Origin: Saccharicrinis sp963677345
Lineage (GTDB): Bacteria > Bacteroidota > Bacteroidia > Bacteroidales > Marinilabiliaceae
Assembly (NCBI GenBank): GCA_963677345.2
Contig: CAXXLC010000016.1
Location: forward strand, 124,001 to 188,000
Direction of reading: 5' to 3'
Length of the DNA stretch: 64,000 bases
Numbering within the stretch: position 1 is the first letter of the stretch; the number at the start of each line of letters is the position of its first letter. Of the stretch, positions 42,938 to 53,000 are shown piece after piece. The position numbers were made by a program, and so were the translations under genes. The notes beneath the pieces are model-generated. The model ran no database searches. It was not told where the DNA came from and worked only from the letters and a program-made list of their open reading frames with translations.

Positions 42938-44449
42938 TTAGAAGTTAAACATTGTTGCTAACATTTTTTGTTCTTCAGTAATTAAAATTGTTTTAGAAAC
43001 AATATGTTGTTGGTTTGGTGTTTTTACCTGTATGGCATAAATAGTTTTGGCAATATTCATTGCTTTTTCCGGACTCAGATTAGACCCTTTAAGTTTCAGT
43101 TGTCTTTCAAGCTCTTTGTAAATTTTATATGCCACGAATGATATACAGATATGAGCTTCAATCCGTCTTTGGATTCTGTGATAAACAGGCCTTATTCTAA
43201 GATCATGTTTTGATATTCTAAAAGCTTTCTCTATTTTCCATAGGTGGGCATAGTTCTCCTTTATGTCATTATTCGACATTTTCGTGTTGGTGAGATATCC
43301 TTTTAAACCATCCCATTTGCTATCGGAATCAAACTTTTCCATATCTATTTTTAGGCTTATTTCACCATCCATTTTTAAATATTTATTGTATCCCCGATTG
43401 TTAATGTTGGATTTGGTCAATTTCCCTGATTTTATCTTTTTCTCAAGCTTAGCAAGTCCTTTCTCTCTGTTGTATTTATCCTTTTTGGCTCTTTTTTCAG
43501 AATGTGTTACCAGAAGTCTAATCTCGTTATTCTTTATTATTAGTTGTTCCTCTGTTTCTGAGTAGTCAAAATTTAATATTTGTGCTTTTATTGAGGTAGT
43601 TTCGTTTTTTATTCTTGCTCCTAGAATAAACTCATATCCTTTGGAAGAAAGTTCTTGGATATTGTCATTAGTTAACAAACCTGAGTCAGCAACTACTACA
43701 AGTTTGTCGATGCTGTAGCGTTCTTTAAACCCATTGATAACCGGAAGCATTGTGTGACCTTCATATTTGTTGCCTTCGAAAATTTCATATGCGAGCGGGT
43801 AGCCATCAACACTAACCAAAAGGCCGAGCAATATTTGAGGGTTCTGATGCCTACCTTCTTTTGAGAAACCAGTCTTTCTTATTTCATCTTCGTTATCTAC
43901 TTCAAAGTAAAGTGTGGTAACATCATAAAAAACAACATTGATTTCATTATTCAGGATTTTCAGCGAATGTGCATAGCTGATGTCTTGTATCAACTCTTTT
44001 TGGCTACTATGAAGTTTATCTAAATACCGATAGATATGCTGGGGCTCCACCGACAGAAAATGATATTTGGAGAGAAAATCAGTTGTTCTGAGTTTGCTGG
44101 CTGGAAAGCACAAACGGGCTATCACAAGTTGTTTGAAAAGCTTGTCGTCAATAGCATTAAATCCAATCTCATCAAATATGCTTCCTAATAAAAGGCTGGT
44201 GCCGGCTACTGTTATTTGTTCGATATTATCCAGTATGGTTTCTGTAAAATCCCTTTCACATGTAAAGTCTAATTCTTTTAGACCAATCTTATTTTTAATC
44301 CAGATTTCACCCTCCTTTGCAAGATGTTCAACCTCTTCTGGGATGGAACTACTCCCAATGGTTTTTATCATCCTATATCTCCCTGTGCTCTTATCAATAA
44401 TTTGAACACTGATGACTCCGCTCTTGTTTTTCTTTTTTCTGACAAACAC
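42938..44449 (-). CDS. IS1634-family DDE transposase
   Basis: 503-residue transposase filling the element. The N-terminus (MFVRKKKNKSGVISVQIIDKSTGRYR) and the core are typical of the IS1634 group within the IS4-like DDE transposases. Catalytic acids are in VVFYDVTTLYFE (first Asp), VVADSGLLTND (second Asp) and WKIEKAFRISKHDLRIRPVYH (Glu), with the downstream RIEAHICISFVAYKIYKELE helix. The gene is intact, so the element may be active. It is transcribed against the wza and wzc genes. Confidence 0.93.
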   Translation of the reverse strand: MFVRKKKNKSGVISVQIIDKSTGRYRMIKTIGSSSIPEEVEHLAKEGEIWIKNKIGLKELDFTCERDFTETILDNIEQITVAGTSLLLGSIFDEIGFNAIDDKLFKQLVIARLCFPASKLRTTDFLSKYHFLSVEPQHIYRYLDKLHSSQKELIQDISYAHSLKILNNEINVVFYDVTTLYFEVDNEDEIRKTGFSKEGRHQNPQILLGLLVSVDGYPLAYEIFEGNKYEGHTMLPVINGFKERYSIDKLVVVADSGLLTNDNIQELSSKGYEFILGARIKNETTSIKAQILNFDYSETEEQLIIKNNEIRLLVTHSEKRAKKDKYNREKGLAKLEKKIKSGKLTKSNINNRGYNKYLKMDGEISLKIDMEKFDSDSKWDGLKGYLTNTKMSNNDIKENYAHLWKIEKAFRISKHDLRIRPVYHRIQRRIEAHICISFVAYKIYKELERQLKLKGSNLSPEKAMNIAKTIYAIQVKTPNQQHIVSKTILITEEQKMLATMFNF

Positions 44450-44549
44450 ATATTAAATATACCCAAAATTGAGCTGGGACACCCAAAATCACCCTTTAAA
44501 AATAACTAATTTAATGATTATGTGCTATTTATGATTTTATACTCAAAAA

Positions 44550-44564
44550 AGTGTCGAAGTCAGG
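44550..44564. repeat. Right terminal inverted repeat of the IS
   Basis: AGTGTCGAAGTCAG (44550-44563) is the reverse complement of CTGACTTCGACACT; the next G may also belong to the repeat, as it pairs with the shared C at the left edge. Confidence 0.8.
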
Positions 44565-44833
44565 AGCGATCAAATCACTATACTTCAAGCCCTAGGTTTA
44601 GCTGGCGGTATCACAGAATTCAGTAAAGCGAATCAAGTTGTTTTAGTAAGAAAAAGTGCTAACGGTAATATTGTTAAACACATAGATCTTACTGACAATG
44701 CCCTTTTAAAATCAGAATATTTATACCTACTACCTGATGATGTAATTTACATTGCTCCAAGAAATTCTAAATCTTTTACTTTTAGCAAATTTCCATATCA
44801 AGTGTTATTAGGAATTCTATCTATGACTTTTTC
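44565..44833. repeat. Right 269-bp direct repeat (target duplication of IS)
   Basis: Second copy of the duplicated wza segment. It continues without a break into the natural 3' end of wza, which shows that the original gene was here and that the left copy is the one cut short. Confidence 0.95.
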
Positions 44834-44858
44834 AATTATTGCATTAACAACTGATTAA
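44565..44858 (+). pseudogene. 3' fragment of wza left beyond the IS
   Basis: 97 codons and a stop in the original frame (codon 163 to the end, finishing MTFSIIALTTD). There is no start codon or ribosome-binding site of its own, so it is a by-product of the duplication and not a gene. It shows what the undisturbed wza C-terminus looked like. Confidence 0.9.
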
Positions 44859-44870
44859 TACCCTGGAGTT

Positions 44871-47276
44871 TTGAATAACAACACAAATTTAGAACAACTA
44901 ATTGATCTGATTGAGGATTCAAATAAAAACACACCTGAGTTTTACCTTGGTTTATTTTTTAAAGGGTTAAAATACTGGCCTATTTTAATCCTTTCCTTAA
45001 TTGTATCAATATCACTGGCATATTATAAAGTTTGTACAACACAAAAAACATATGAAGCCAACACTTCTATTTTAATTCAAAATGAAAATGATATAAATCC
45101 TATACCCTTACTTGAACTTGGGGATATAGGTCGATCATCGGTACAAATTAAAAACGAAATCGGGATTCTGCATTCCTATGAATTGATTAGCAGAGTTATA
45201 TCAAAATTAAACCTTGAAGTATCTGTTTATGAAGAAGGTAAATGTTTATATAACAGAATTTTTCCAAACACGCTGTTTAATATTGACTTTGATAAACACT
45301 CACCGCAACCTGTTAATCACGAATTTAGTTTAACATTCTTAACTGATTCAACAGCTAAACTACAATCAATCACCCCTTCATGTGTTTTATATTATTTTGA
45401 TCAGCACCAAACTTTAGGGTCTGATGATGAATTTTATCTTGACACTATTATTAATATAAACCAACCTATCATAGGAGATGCATATAACTTTACAATAACA
45501 AAAAAAAATAATTCTTCTATTCCTGATAATACAAATTACCTGTTTAAATTTCAGTCGTACAGTCAGCTTGTTGAAAATTATAACAATTTTGAAACTTTAG
45601 AAGACAAATCATCTTCAATTATCAAACTCATATTAAGAACCGATAACAAATTTCTAGGTGTCAACTTTTTAAATACACTTTCTCAGGAATACCTTTATAA
45701 AGGTGTTGAAAGAAAAAACAAAATTGCTTCTAACACAATAAACTTTATTGATTCTCAAATATCTGACATCCATAAATCTTTATTTGAATCAGAAAAAACG
45801 ATCCAGTCATTTATTCACTCTAAAGGAGGAGTTGATATCGACTATAAAACTAACTACATATATGAGCGCTTGGCAAGGCTAGAAGAACAACAGACTCAAT
45901 TTGAGGTACAATACAAATATTATAAGTATTTAGAAGATTTCATGAAGAACAATGAATCTTTGGATGAAGTTGTACCTCCTTCTTCTTTAAAAATTGACAA
46001 CCCATATTTAAATGAGTTACTAAATCAACTCAACCAATCCTTGTTCGAGTATGAAGAAATTAAAAGCCGAACACTTCAGGAAACTCCTATGCTAACATCG
46101 AACAAACTTAAAAGTGCAAACTTAAAAAAGGCAATAATAGAAACTGTCAATGCAGCAAAAAACAACCTGAATCACGAAAAAGACGAACTCAATAACAGAA
46201 TATCTGAAATAAAAAAAGAACTTAATTATTTACCTAAAGATCAGCAGGAGTACATCTCATTGCAAAGGAAGTATAATATCAACGAAGAACTATATACTTA
46301 CCTTTTAACCAAAAGAGCTGAAATGGAAATAATGAAGGCATCTAATATTCCAACAAATGAAGTTCTTGACTTGGCACACAGTGACCAGTCCAAATTAGTA
46401 GAACCCATTCCTTCAAAGATTTTCCTCATTCATTTAGCTGTTGCTTTTATACTCGCATTCGCAATTATTATACTTCTGATATATCTAAATGATAAAATAT
46501 ATGGAAACAAAGATATTGAAAGAATCACTAAGTTTCCGATTATTGGTCATATATTACACAATAAATATACCTCTAACTTTATTGTTCATGAAAAACCTCA
46601 ATCCTTAATATCAGAGTCATTCAGGTCTTTAAGAACTAATTACAGTTTTATGTCTGACCCAAATAAAGGTTGTAATACCATACTCATTACATCAAACAAT
46701 ATTGGCGAAGGAAAAAGTTTTATTTCTTTAAACTTAGCAGCCAGCTTTGCTCAAAAAGGAAGTAAAACTGTTATTGTGGGTTATGATCTTAGAAAGCCAA
46801 AAATCAATGATTATCTTGATTATAAAAAAACAGACAAGGGACTGACATTATTTTACACCAACAACTGTACTTCTATTGACTTGATTCACAGCACAAAACA
46901 AGAAAACTTATTTTATATACCAACAGGACCGATACCTCCAAATCCTTCGGAATTGCTATCAAGAAAAAATAAAAACGACGAGCTATTCTCTTATTTATAC
47001 AAAAATTTTGATGTTATCATATTAGATACTTCTCCATTAGGAAGAGTTTCTGACGCCTTGTTATTATTAGATTATTCAGACCTAAACCTACTGATCGTTC
47101 GACACGATAAAACAAGAATACGTCATGTAGCACATTTACTTAATGAAGTTGAGAAAAAAGACATCAAAAACTGCGGTATAGTAATTAACGACATTCAGGT
47201 CAAGACTAATAAATATGGATACGGTAGGGGTTATGGATACGGATATGGGTACGGTTACGGTTATGAAAAAAATTAA
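44871..47276 (+). CDS. wzc: Wzc-type exopolysaccharide tyrosine autokinase
   Basis: 801-residue inner-membrane polysaccharide co-polymerase and BY-kinase. An N-terminal Wzz domain with TM1 (about 35-55: YWPILILSLIVSISLAYY), long periplasmic coiled coils (about 270-470), TM2 (about 515-540), then the kinase domain: Walker A NNIGEGKS near 609-616, Walker A' VIVGYDLRKPK near 640, Walker B VIILDTSP near 720. The tail YGRGYGYGYGYGYGYEKN holds the tyrosine cluster that is autophosphorylated. It starts with TTG, 12 bases after the original wza stop; no ATG or GTG is in frame nearby. It works with Wza in chain-length control and export. Confidence 0.93.
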   Translation: MNNNTNLEQLIDLIEDSNKNTPEFYLGLFFKGLKYWPILILSLIVSISLAYYKVCTTQKTYEANTSILIQNENDINPIPLLELGDIGRSSVQIKNEIGILHSYELISRVISKLNLEVSVYEEGKCLYNRIFPNTLFNIDFDKHSPQPVNHEFSLTFLTDSTAKLQSITPSCVLYYFDQHQTLGSDDEFYLDTIININQPIIGDAYNFTITKKNNSSIPDNTNYLFKFQSYSQLVENYNNFETLEDKSSSIIKLILRTDNKFLGVNFLNTLSQEYLYKGVERKNKIASNTINFIDSQISDIHKSLFESEKTIQSFIHSKGGVDIDYKTNYIYERLARLEEQQTQFEVQYKYYKYLEDFMKNNESLDEVVPPSSLKIDNPYLNELLNQLNQSLFEYEEIKSRTLQETPMLTSNKLKSANLKKAIIETVNAAKNNLNHEKDELNNRISEIKKELNYLPKDQQEYISLQRKYNINEELYTYLLTKRAEMEIMKASNIPTNEVLDLAHSDQSKLVEPIPSKIFLIHLAVAFILAFAIIILLIYLNDKIYGNKDIERITKFPIIGHILHNKYTSNFIVHEKPQSLISESFRSLRTNYSFMSDPNKGCNTILITSNNIGEGKSFISLNLAASFAQKGSKTVIVGYDLRKPKINDYLDYKKTDKGLTLFYTNNCTSIDLIHSTKQENLFYIPTGPIPPNPSELLSRKNKNDELFSYLYKNFDVIILDTSPLGRVSDALLLLDYSDLNLLIVRHDKTRIRHVAHLLNEVEKKDIKNCGIVINDIQVKTNKYGYGRGYGYGYGYGYGYEKN

Positions 47277-47300
47277 AGCGGTATTTTACAATACCGCTTT
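47275..47300. terminator. Bidirectional terminator after wzc
   Basis: AAAGCGGTATT and AATACCGCTTT pair over 11 bases around TTAC; it overlaps the wzc stop codon region and faces the convergent acyl-CoA synthetase gene. Confidence 0.85.
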
Positions 47301-47320
47301 AACACAATTTTTATAAAAAA

Positions 47321-48946
47321 CTAATTTCTTTGTTGCAGCCCTAATTCTTTTGCTGAAATTTCTCTCATTTCCACTTTACGAACTTTACCAGTGACTGTCG
47401 TTGGAAATTCAGAAACAAATTTCCAATATTTAGGTATCTTGTATGTTGCAATCTGTCCTTTACAATATTCTTTTAACTCATCTTCAGTAAGCGACTCGCT
47501 ATCTTTTAAAATAACCCAGGCCATGACTTCTTCTCCATATCTTTCATCAGGCACACCAATCACCTGAATATCTTTAACCTGCTCATGATTATGCAAAAAC
47601 TCTTCTATTTCAAAAGGAGAAATATTTTCACCTCCCCGGATGATTAAATCTTTAATCCTTCCAACAATTTTCACATAGCCATCTTCATCCATCTCAGCCA
47701 AATCACCGGTATGCATCCAGCGGCCTTCATCTATTACTGCAGAAGTAGCCTCAGGATTATTCCAATATTTTAGCATCACTGAATACCCCCGGGTACATAA
47801 CTCTCCAGATTCACCTCTTGGTACTATTTTGCCTGTCTCAGAATCTATAATTTTAATTTCCAGGTGAGGGTGAACTTTACCTACAGTGGCACATCTACGA
47901 TACTCATTATCATCTACAAATGTTTGCGTACTTACAGGTGAAGTTTCTGTCATCCCATAGCAAATACAAACATCCTTCATATTCATCTTTTCACGAACTG
48001 CCTTCATAGCAGATTCCGGGCAGGATGCACCTGCCATAATTCCTGTTCTCAAACTGGAGAAATCATATTTATCAAAATCAGGATGATTTAATTCGGCGAT
48101 AAACATCAACGGAACACCATATAAGGATGTACATTTTTCATCCTGCACAATTTGCATCACAACAGCAGGGTCAAATGCCTCCCCGGTCAAAACCATACAC
48201 GCACCATGAGTTATAATCGCCAGGTTTGCCAATACCATTCCAAAACAATGATATAGCGGAACAGGGATAGCCACTTTATCATTCTCGGTATATTTTAATC
48301 TTTCACCAATAAAAAATCCATTATTGATGATATTATGATGAGATAATGTTGCTCCTTTGGGAAATCCGGTAGTTCCAGATGTGTATTGAATATTTATAGC
48401 ATCATCAAACTGTAATTCTCGTTCTATTTGAAGTAATGTTTCTGTAGACACCTTTTTACCGGCTTCAATCAATGTATCCCAATCATGCTCTATAACCAAT
48501 ACGTGTTTTAACTTAATACACGAAGACCGTACCTCAGAAAGAATATCGATATAATTGGTTTTTCTAAAGCCTTTTGACATAATCAACAAACCAACTTCTG
48601 ATTGTTTTAGTGCATATTTTAATTCGGCGGCTTTATAAGCAGGGTTTATATTTACCATAATGGCACCCACTCTTGTTGTAGCAAACTGAACCAAAACCCA
48701 TTCATAGCGATTAGGAGACCAAATACCCACACGATCACCTCTTTTTATACCATAGCTAATCAAGCCCTTTGCAACTTCTTCTACCTGATCCCAAAATTGC
48801 TGATAAGTTGCTCTATAATTTTGATAAGGAACAATTAAAGCCTCATTGTCTGGAAATTTATCTACAGTTTCTTTTAATTTCTCACCTATCGTACAACCTA
48901 ATAACGGAACTTCAGAAATCCCGCTTTCATATGAAAGTTTATTCAC
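47321..48946 (-). CDS. AMP-dependent acyl-CoA synthetase (fatty acid-CoA ligase)
   Basis: 541-residue ANL-superfamily enzyme that activates a carboxylic acid with ATP to the acyl-AMP and then the CoA thioester. The P-loop is YTSGTTGFPKGATLSHHN (about 193-210), the A5 region is CYGMTETSPVSTQT, the A8 hinge is WMHTGDLAEMDEDGYVKIVGRIKDLIIRGGENI split over the last domain, and the A10 lysine lies in TVTGKVRKVEM. The medium-to-long chain FadD/FadK-like class fits best; acid preference cannot be read. It is convergent with wzc and stands alone. Confidence 0.9.
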   Translation of the reverse strand: MNKLSYESGISEVPLLGCTIGEKLKETVDKFPDNEALIVPYQNYRATYQQFWDQVEEVAKGLISYGIKRGDRVGIWSPNRYEWVLVQFATTRVGAIMVNINPAYKAAELKYALKQSEVGLLIMSKGFRKTNYIDILSEVRSSCIKLKHVLVIEHDWDTLIEAGKKVSTETLLQIERELQFDDAINIQYTSGTTGFPKGATLSHHNIINNGFFIGERLKYTENDKVAIPVPLYHCFGMVLANLAIITHGACMVLTGEAFDPAVVMQIVQDEKCTSLYGVPLMFIAELNHPDFDKYDFSSLRTGIMAGASCPESAMKAVREKMNMKDVCICYGMTETSPVSTQTFVDDNEYRRCATVGKVHPHLEIKIIDSETGKIVPRGESGELCTRGYSVMLKYWNNPEATSAVIDEGRWMHTGDLAEMDEDGYVKIVGRIKDLIIRGGENISPFEIEEFLHNHEQVKDIQVIGVPDERYGEEVMAWVILKDSESLTEDELKEYCKGQIATYKIPKYWKFVSEFPTTVTGKVRKVEMREISAKELGLQQRN

Positions 48947-49043
48947 TGTTATAAATTTTAAATTATTAATTATTATCCCCTTTTCGATAGTGGTAGCAGA
49001 TCATAAAGATAAATGATATTAATGAATTGTTATCACAAACTTT

Positions 49044-49871
49044 CTAAAGTTTTTTATTAACAATAGTCCTGTGAGGATAAGGAATTTCTATACCGGAAAG
49101 CTCAAATCTTTTTTTAACGGTCTCATTCATATCACAGAAAATAACAAAAGCATCATCGTTACATTTAGCCCACACATAAGCTCTTAATGTAACAGAATAC
49201 TCCCCGAGACGTATCACTCTTACTCGTACAACAGGCTCATTGTTTAGCTTATCTTCTTCAGACCGGTTATCTAAAATAAATGGGTGCTTTTCGGCTTCTT
49301 CCTGAATGATTTCCTTAGCTAAATCTAGATTTGATTCGTAACTAATATCAAATTCTATAAACTTTTTAATTTTTTCTTCTATAATATTACTATTAATAAT
49401 CGTCTCCTCACTAATAATAGAATTAGGGATGATAATTCTCCTGTTTTCGTAATTGCGAATAATCGTATGCCTTAAAGTGATTTCCTCAACAACTCCTTTA
49501 TTTATTGTTCCTACCTCAATTACATCTCTTATTCTGAATGGGCGAAAGATCAATATAAAAATCCCGCTAATAATATTACTAAAGGCCTTTTGAGAGGCAA
49601 AACCAATAATTGCAGCCAATATACCAGCACTTGCAAACAAGGCTTTAGCTACTGAATTAAGCGATGGTGTAATATAAAAGATAGCGATTACACCAGCTGT
49701 ATATATAATAAATGATATGGAATTTTTTAAAAAAGAAAAATTTGTAGGATCTACATTTACTTTAACCGATTGCCGCTTAATAAACAGACCAATAATTTTA
49801 CGGGTAATAAAAGTAATAATATAAATCCCTGCAACAATTGATGCAACCTTAACCCAATAATATAAATCCAT
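49044..49871 (-). CDS. MscS-family mechanosensitive channel
   Basis: Small-conductance mechanosensitive channel of about 275 residues. Three hydrophobic segments (about 5-25, 50-72, 75-100) precede the pore-lining TM3 pattern FASAGILAAIIGFASQKAFSNIISGI, and the beta domain GTINKGVVEEITLRHTIIRNYENRRIIIPNS follows. The ATG at 49871 (MDLYYWVKVASI) gives the usual short N-terminus; a longer frame to 49919 adds a hydrophobic stretch untypical of the family. It protects against hypo-osmotic shock, consistent with a marine or fluctuating habitat. Confidence 0.9.
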   Translation of the reverse strand: MDLYYWVKVASIVAGIYIITFITRKIIGLFIKRQSVKVNVDPTNFSFLKNSISFIIYTAGVIAIFYITPSLNSVAKALFASAGILAAIIGFASQKAFSNIISGIFILIFRPFRIRDVIEVGTINKGVVEEITLRHTIIRNYENRRIIIPNSIISEETIINSNIIEEKIKKFIEFDISYESNLDLAKEIIQEEAEKHPFILDNRSEEDKLNNEPVVRVRVIRLGEYSVTLRAYVWAKCNDDAFVIFCDMNETVKKRFELSGIEIPYPHRTIVNKKL

Positions 49872-50052
49872 TAGATATAAAATATTACAAATACATAAAA
49901 ACCATAGCTTCAATACCAAAAAACAATCAGTGTGTAACTAAATTCCGGCAATAATGCACAATAATAAAATCACAAGTTAGTTAACTGCAATTTTTCAGTG
50001 CATAAACATAGCAAATTTTCTAGCGACTTAATATCTAAGTTATATATAAAAA

Positions 50053-50077
50053 AAGGCATCCTTAAAAAGGATGCCTT
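50053..50077 (-). terminator. Intrinsic terminator of nifJ
   Basis: AAGGCATCC and GGATGCCTT pair perfectly around TTAAAAA; on the minus strand a T-run follows, about 20 bases after the nifJ stop. Confidence 0.88.
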
Positions 50078-50098
50078 CAATATATAGAGTTCTATTAA

Positions 50099-53000
50099 TT
50101 AGAATTCCATTTTAGATTGACGAACATAGCCGTTGTAACGCCATTTTGCGTTTTCTTCAGCTGCTTTAAATAATTCTTCTGCTTCAGCAGGGAATTGTTT
50201 CATCAATGAAGTATAACGAATCTCACCTTTCAAGAAGTCCTGGAATTTAGACCAATCCGGCTCTTTTGAGTCTAATTGGAATGGGTTTTTACCTTGAGCT
50301 TCTAAGTCAGGATTAAATCTATACAGATGGAAGTAACCACACTCAACAGCTTTTTTCTGTTCTGTTTGTGCTTTACCCATACCTGCAGTTAAACCATGGT
50401 TAATACATGGAGCATAAGCGATAATAATAGATGGACCATCAAATGCCTCAGCTTCACGGATAGCTTTGAATGTTTGAGCCTGGTTAGCACCCATTGCTAT
50501 TTGAGCAACATATACATAACCATAAGATGCAGCCATCATACCTAGATCTTTCTTACGAATTTTCTTACCAGAAGCAGCAAATTTAGCAACAGCACCAACA
50601 GGAGTAGATTTAGATGCCTGACCACCAGTGTTAGAGTAAACCTCAGTATCAACAACCAATACATTTACATCTTGTCCGGAAGCCAATACATGATCTAGAC
50701 CACCATAACCGATGTCATAAGCCCAACCATCACCACCAATAATCCATTGGGATTGTTTAGTGATATATTGTTTAACTTTAGCTAACTCATCACAAATACC
50801 ACAGCTACAAGCTTCAATCATTGGTGTAAGTTTCGCTGAGATCTCTTTAGTTTTTTCACCGTCTTTACGATTCTCAATCCACTCAGTAAATAGAGCTTTC
50901 ATTTCTGCAGAACAACTATCAGACTCTAAACCTTCTTTCATTAAACGCTCAACACGGTCACGCATTTTCTCAGTTGCAATAGCCATACCTAAACCATACT
51001 CAGCATTATCTTCGAATAAAGAGTTTGCCCAAGCCGGACCACATCCATTTTCGTTCATTGTATATGGAGTAGATGGAGCAGAACCAGAGTAAATAGAAGT
51101 ACATCCGGTTGCATTTGCTACCATTTGACGATCACCAAATAATTGAGAAATTAATTTAATATATGGAGTTTCACCACAACCAGAACAAGCACCTGAGAAC
51201 TCGAATAACGGAGTTGCGAACTGAGAGTTTTTAACGTTAGTTTTAGTGTCTACTAAACTTTGTTTAGAAGCTACATTTTCAACACAGTAATCCCAGTTTT
51301 CCTGATTATCATATTGAGAAGCAATAGGCTTCATCACAAGAGCTTTTGTTTTAGCTGGACAAACATCCACACAATTTCCACAGTCAAGACAGTCAAGAAC
51401 ATCTACCTGTACTCTAAATTGCATTCCTTTTAATGCAGCAGGAGCTTTCATCTCTAAAGTAGCACCTTTAAAATCAGCGGCCTCTTTTTCGTCTAACACA
51501 AATGGACGAATAGCTGCGTGAGGACAAACATATGCACACTGGTTACACTGAATACAGTTTTCAGGAATCCATTCTGGAACATGAGCTGCTACACCACGTT
51601 TTTCAAACTTAGATGTACCTTGATCCCAAGTACCATCTTCACGACCTGTAAATGCAGACACTGGTAAATCGTCACCAACCTGAGCATTGATAGGACGAAC
51701 AACTTTATTTACGAATTCAGTACCTGCTGTTGGGTATTCCAAAGTACCGTCAAGGCTTGCCCATTCTGCAGGAACATCAATCTTAACAACATCACCACCT
51801 TGATCTACAGCAGCGTAGTTCATGTTCACAATTTTCTCTCCTTTTTTACCGTAAGATTTTACGATAAATTTCTTCATTTGCTCAACAGCTTGCTCGTAAG
51901 GAATTACGCCTGTAATTTTGAAGAATGCAGATTGAAGAATAGTATTTGTACGGTTACCTAATCCAATACCTGCAGCAATATCAGTTGCGTTAATTGTATA
52001 TAGGCTAATGTTGTTTTTAGCTAAATAAGCTTTAACATTGTTAGGAAGATTTTTCTTAACTTCTTCTTCTGTCCATACTGTATTTAATAAGAAAGTACCA
52101 TCTTTCTTTAAACCTTTTGTTACATCATATAAATTCAAGTAAGCCTGAACGTGACATGCAACAAAGTTTGGAGTATTTACTAAATAAGTAGAACGGATTG
52201 GATCATCACCAAAACGAAGGTGAGAACAAGTGAAACCTCCAGATTTTTTAGAGTCATATGCAAAATAAGCCTGACAATATTTATCTGTGTTATCACCAAT
52301 AATTTTGATAGAGTTTTTATTAGCACCAACAGTACCATCAGCACCTAAACCATAAAACTTAGCTTCGAATGGGCCTTTAGCTAAAGCGATTTCTTCTTTT
52401 GGAGGAAGAGATGTAAATGTAACATCATCAACAATACCAACAGTAAAACCATTTTTTGGTTCTGGAAGAGCAAGATTTTCATAAATAGAAAGAACCTGCG
52501 CTGGAGTAAAGTCTTTAGAAGAAAGACCATAACGGCCACCAACGATAACAGGAGCATTTTCTTTACCATAGAATGTATCTTTTACATCTAAATATAATGG
52601 CTCACCAGTTGCTCCCGGCTCTTTTGTACGATCTAATACTGCAATTCTTTTTGCTGTATCAGGTACTGCTGCTAAGAAATGTTTAGCTGAGAAAGGACGG
52701 TATAAGTGTACTGCTACCATACCAACTTTTTCTCCTTTAGCAACTAATTCATCAATTCCTTCTTTAATTGCTTCGCAACCAGAACCCATAGCTATGATTA
52801 CTCTCTCAGCATCTTCTGCACCATAGTAATCAAATAAACCATAGTTACGACCTGTAATTTTATTAAGCTCTTTAATATAATGCTCAACTGTATCAGCTAA
52901 TGAATCATAATAAGGATTACAAGCTTCACGAGCCTGGAAGAAAACATCCGGGTTTTGTGCCATACCACGAGCTACTGGATTAGCAGGGTTTAAAGCACGA

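Larger units (their letters stand above)
42912..44564 (-). mobile_element. IS1634-family insertion sequence (about 1.65 kb)
   Basis: One transposase gene on the minus strand between imperfect 15-bp terminal inverted repeats: CTGAGTTCGACACT at the left end and CTGACTTCGACACT (reverse complement) at the right. It interrupts wza and is flanked by perfect 269-bp direct repeats. IS1634 family elements are known for unusually long and variable target duplications, so the repeats and transposase type agree. The perfect repeat identity implies a recent insertion. A TGGGACACCCAAA motif is also directly repeated inside both ends (42925-42937, 44474-44486). Confidence 0.9.

Noticed and set aside
42157..44858. 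Tandem duplication or two wza genes
   Set aside because: The second copy is only the last 97 codons, is identical to the first, and abuts the IS ends, so it is a target duplication and not a gene duplication.
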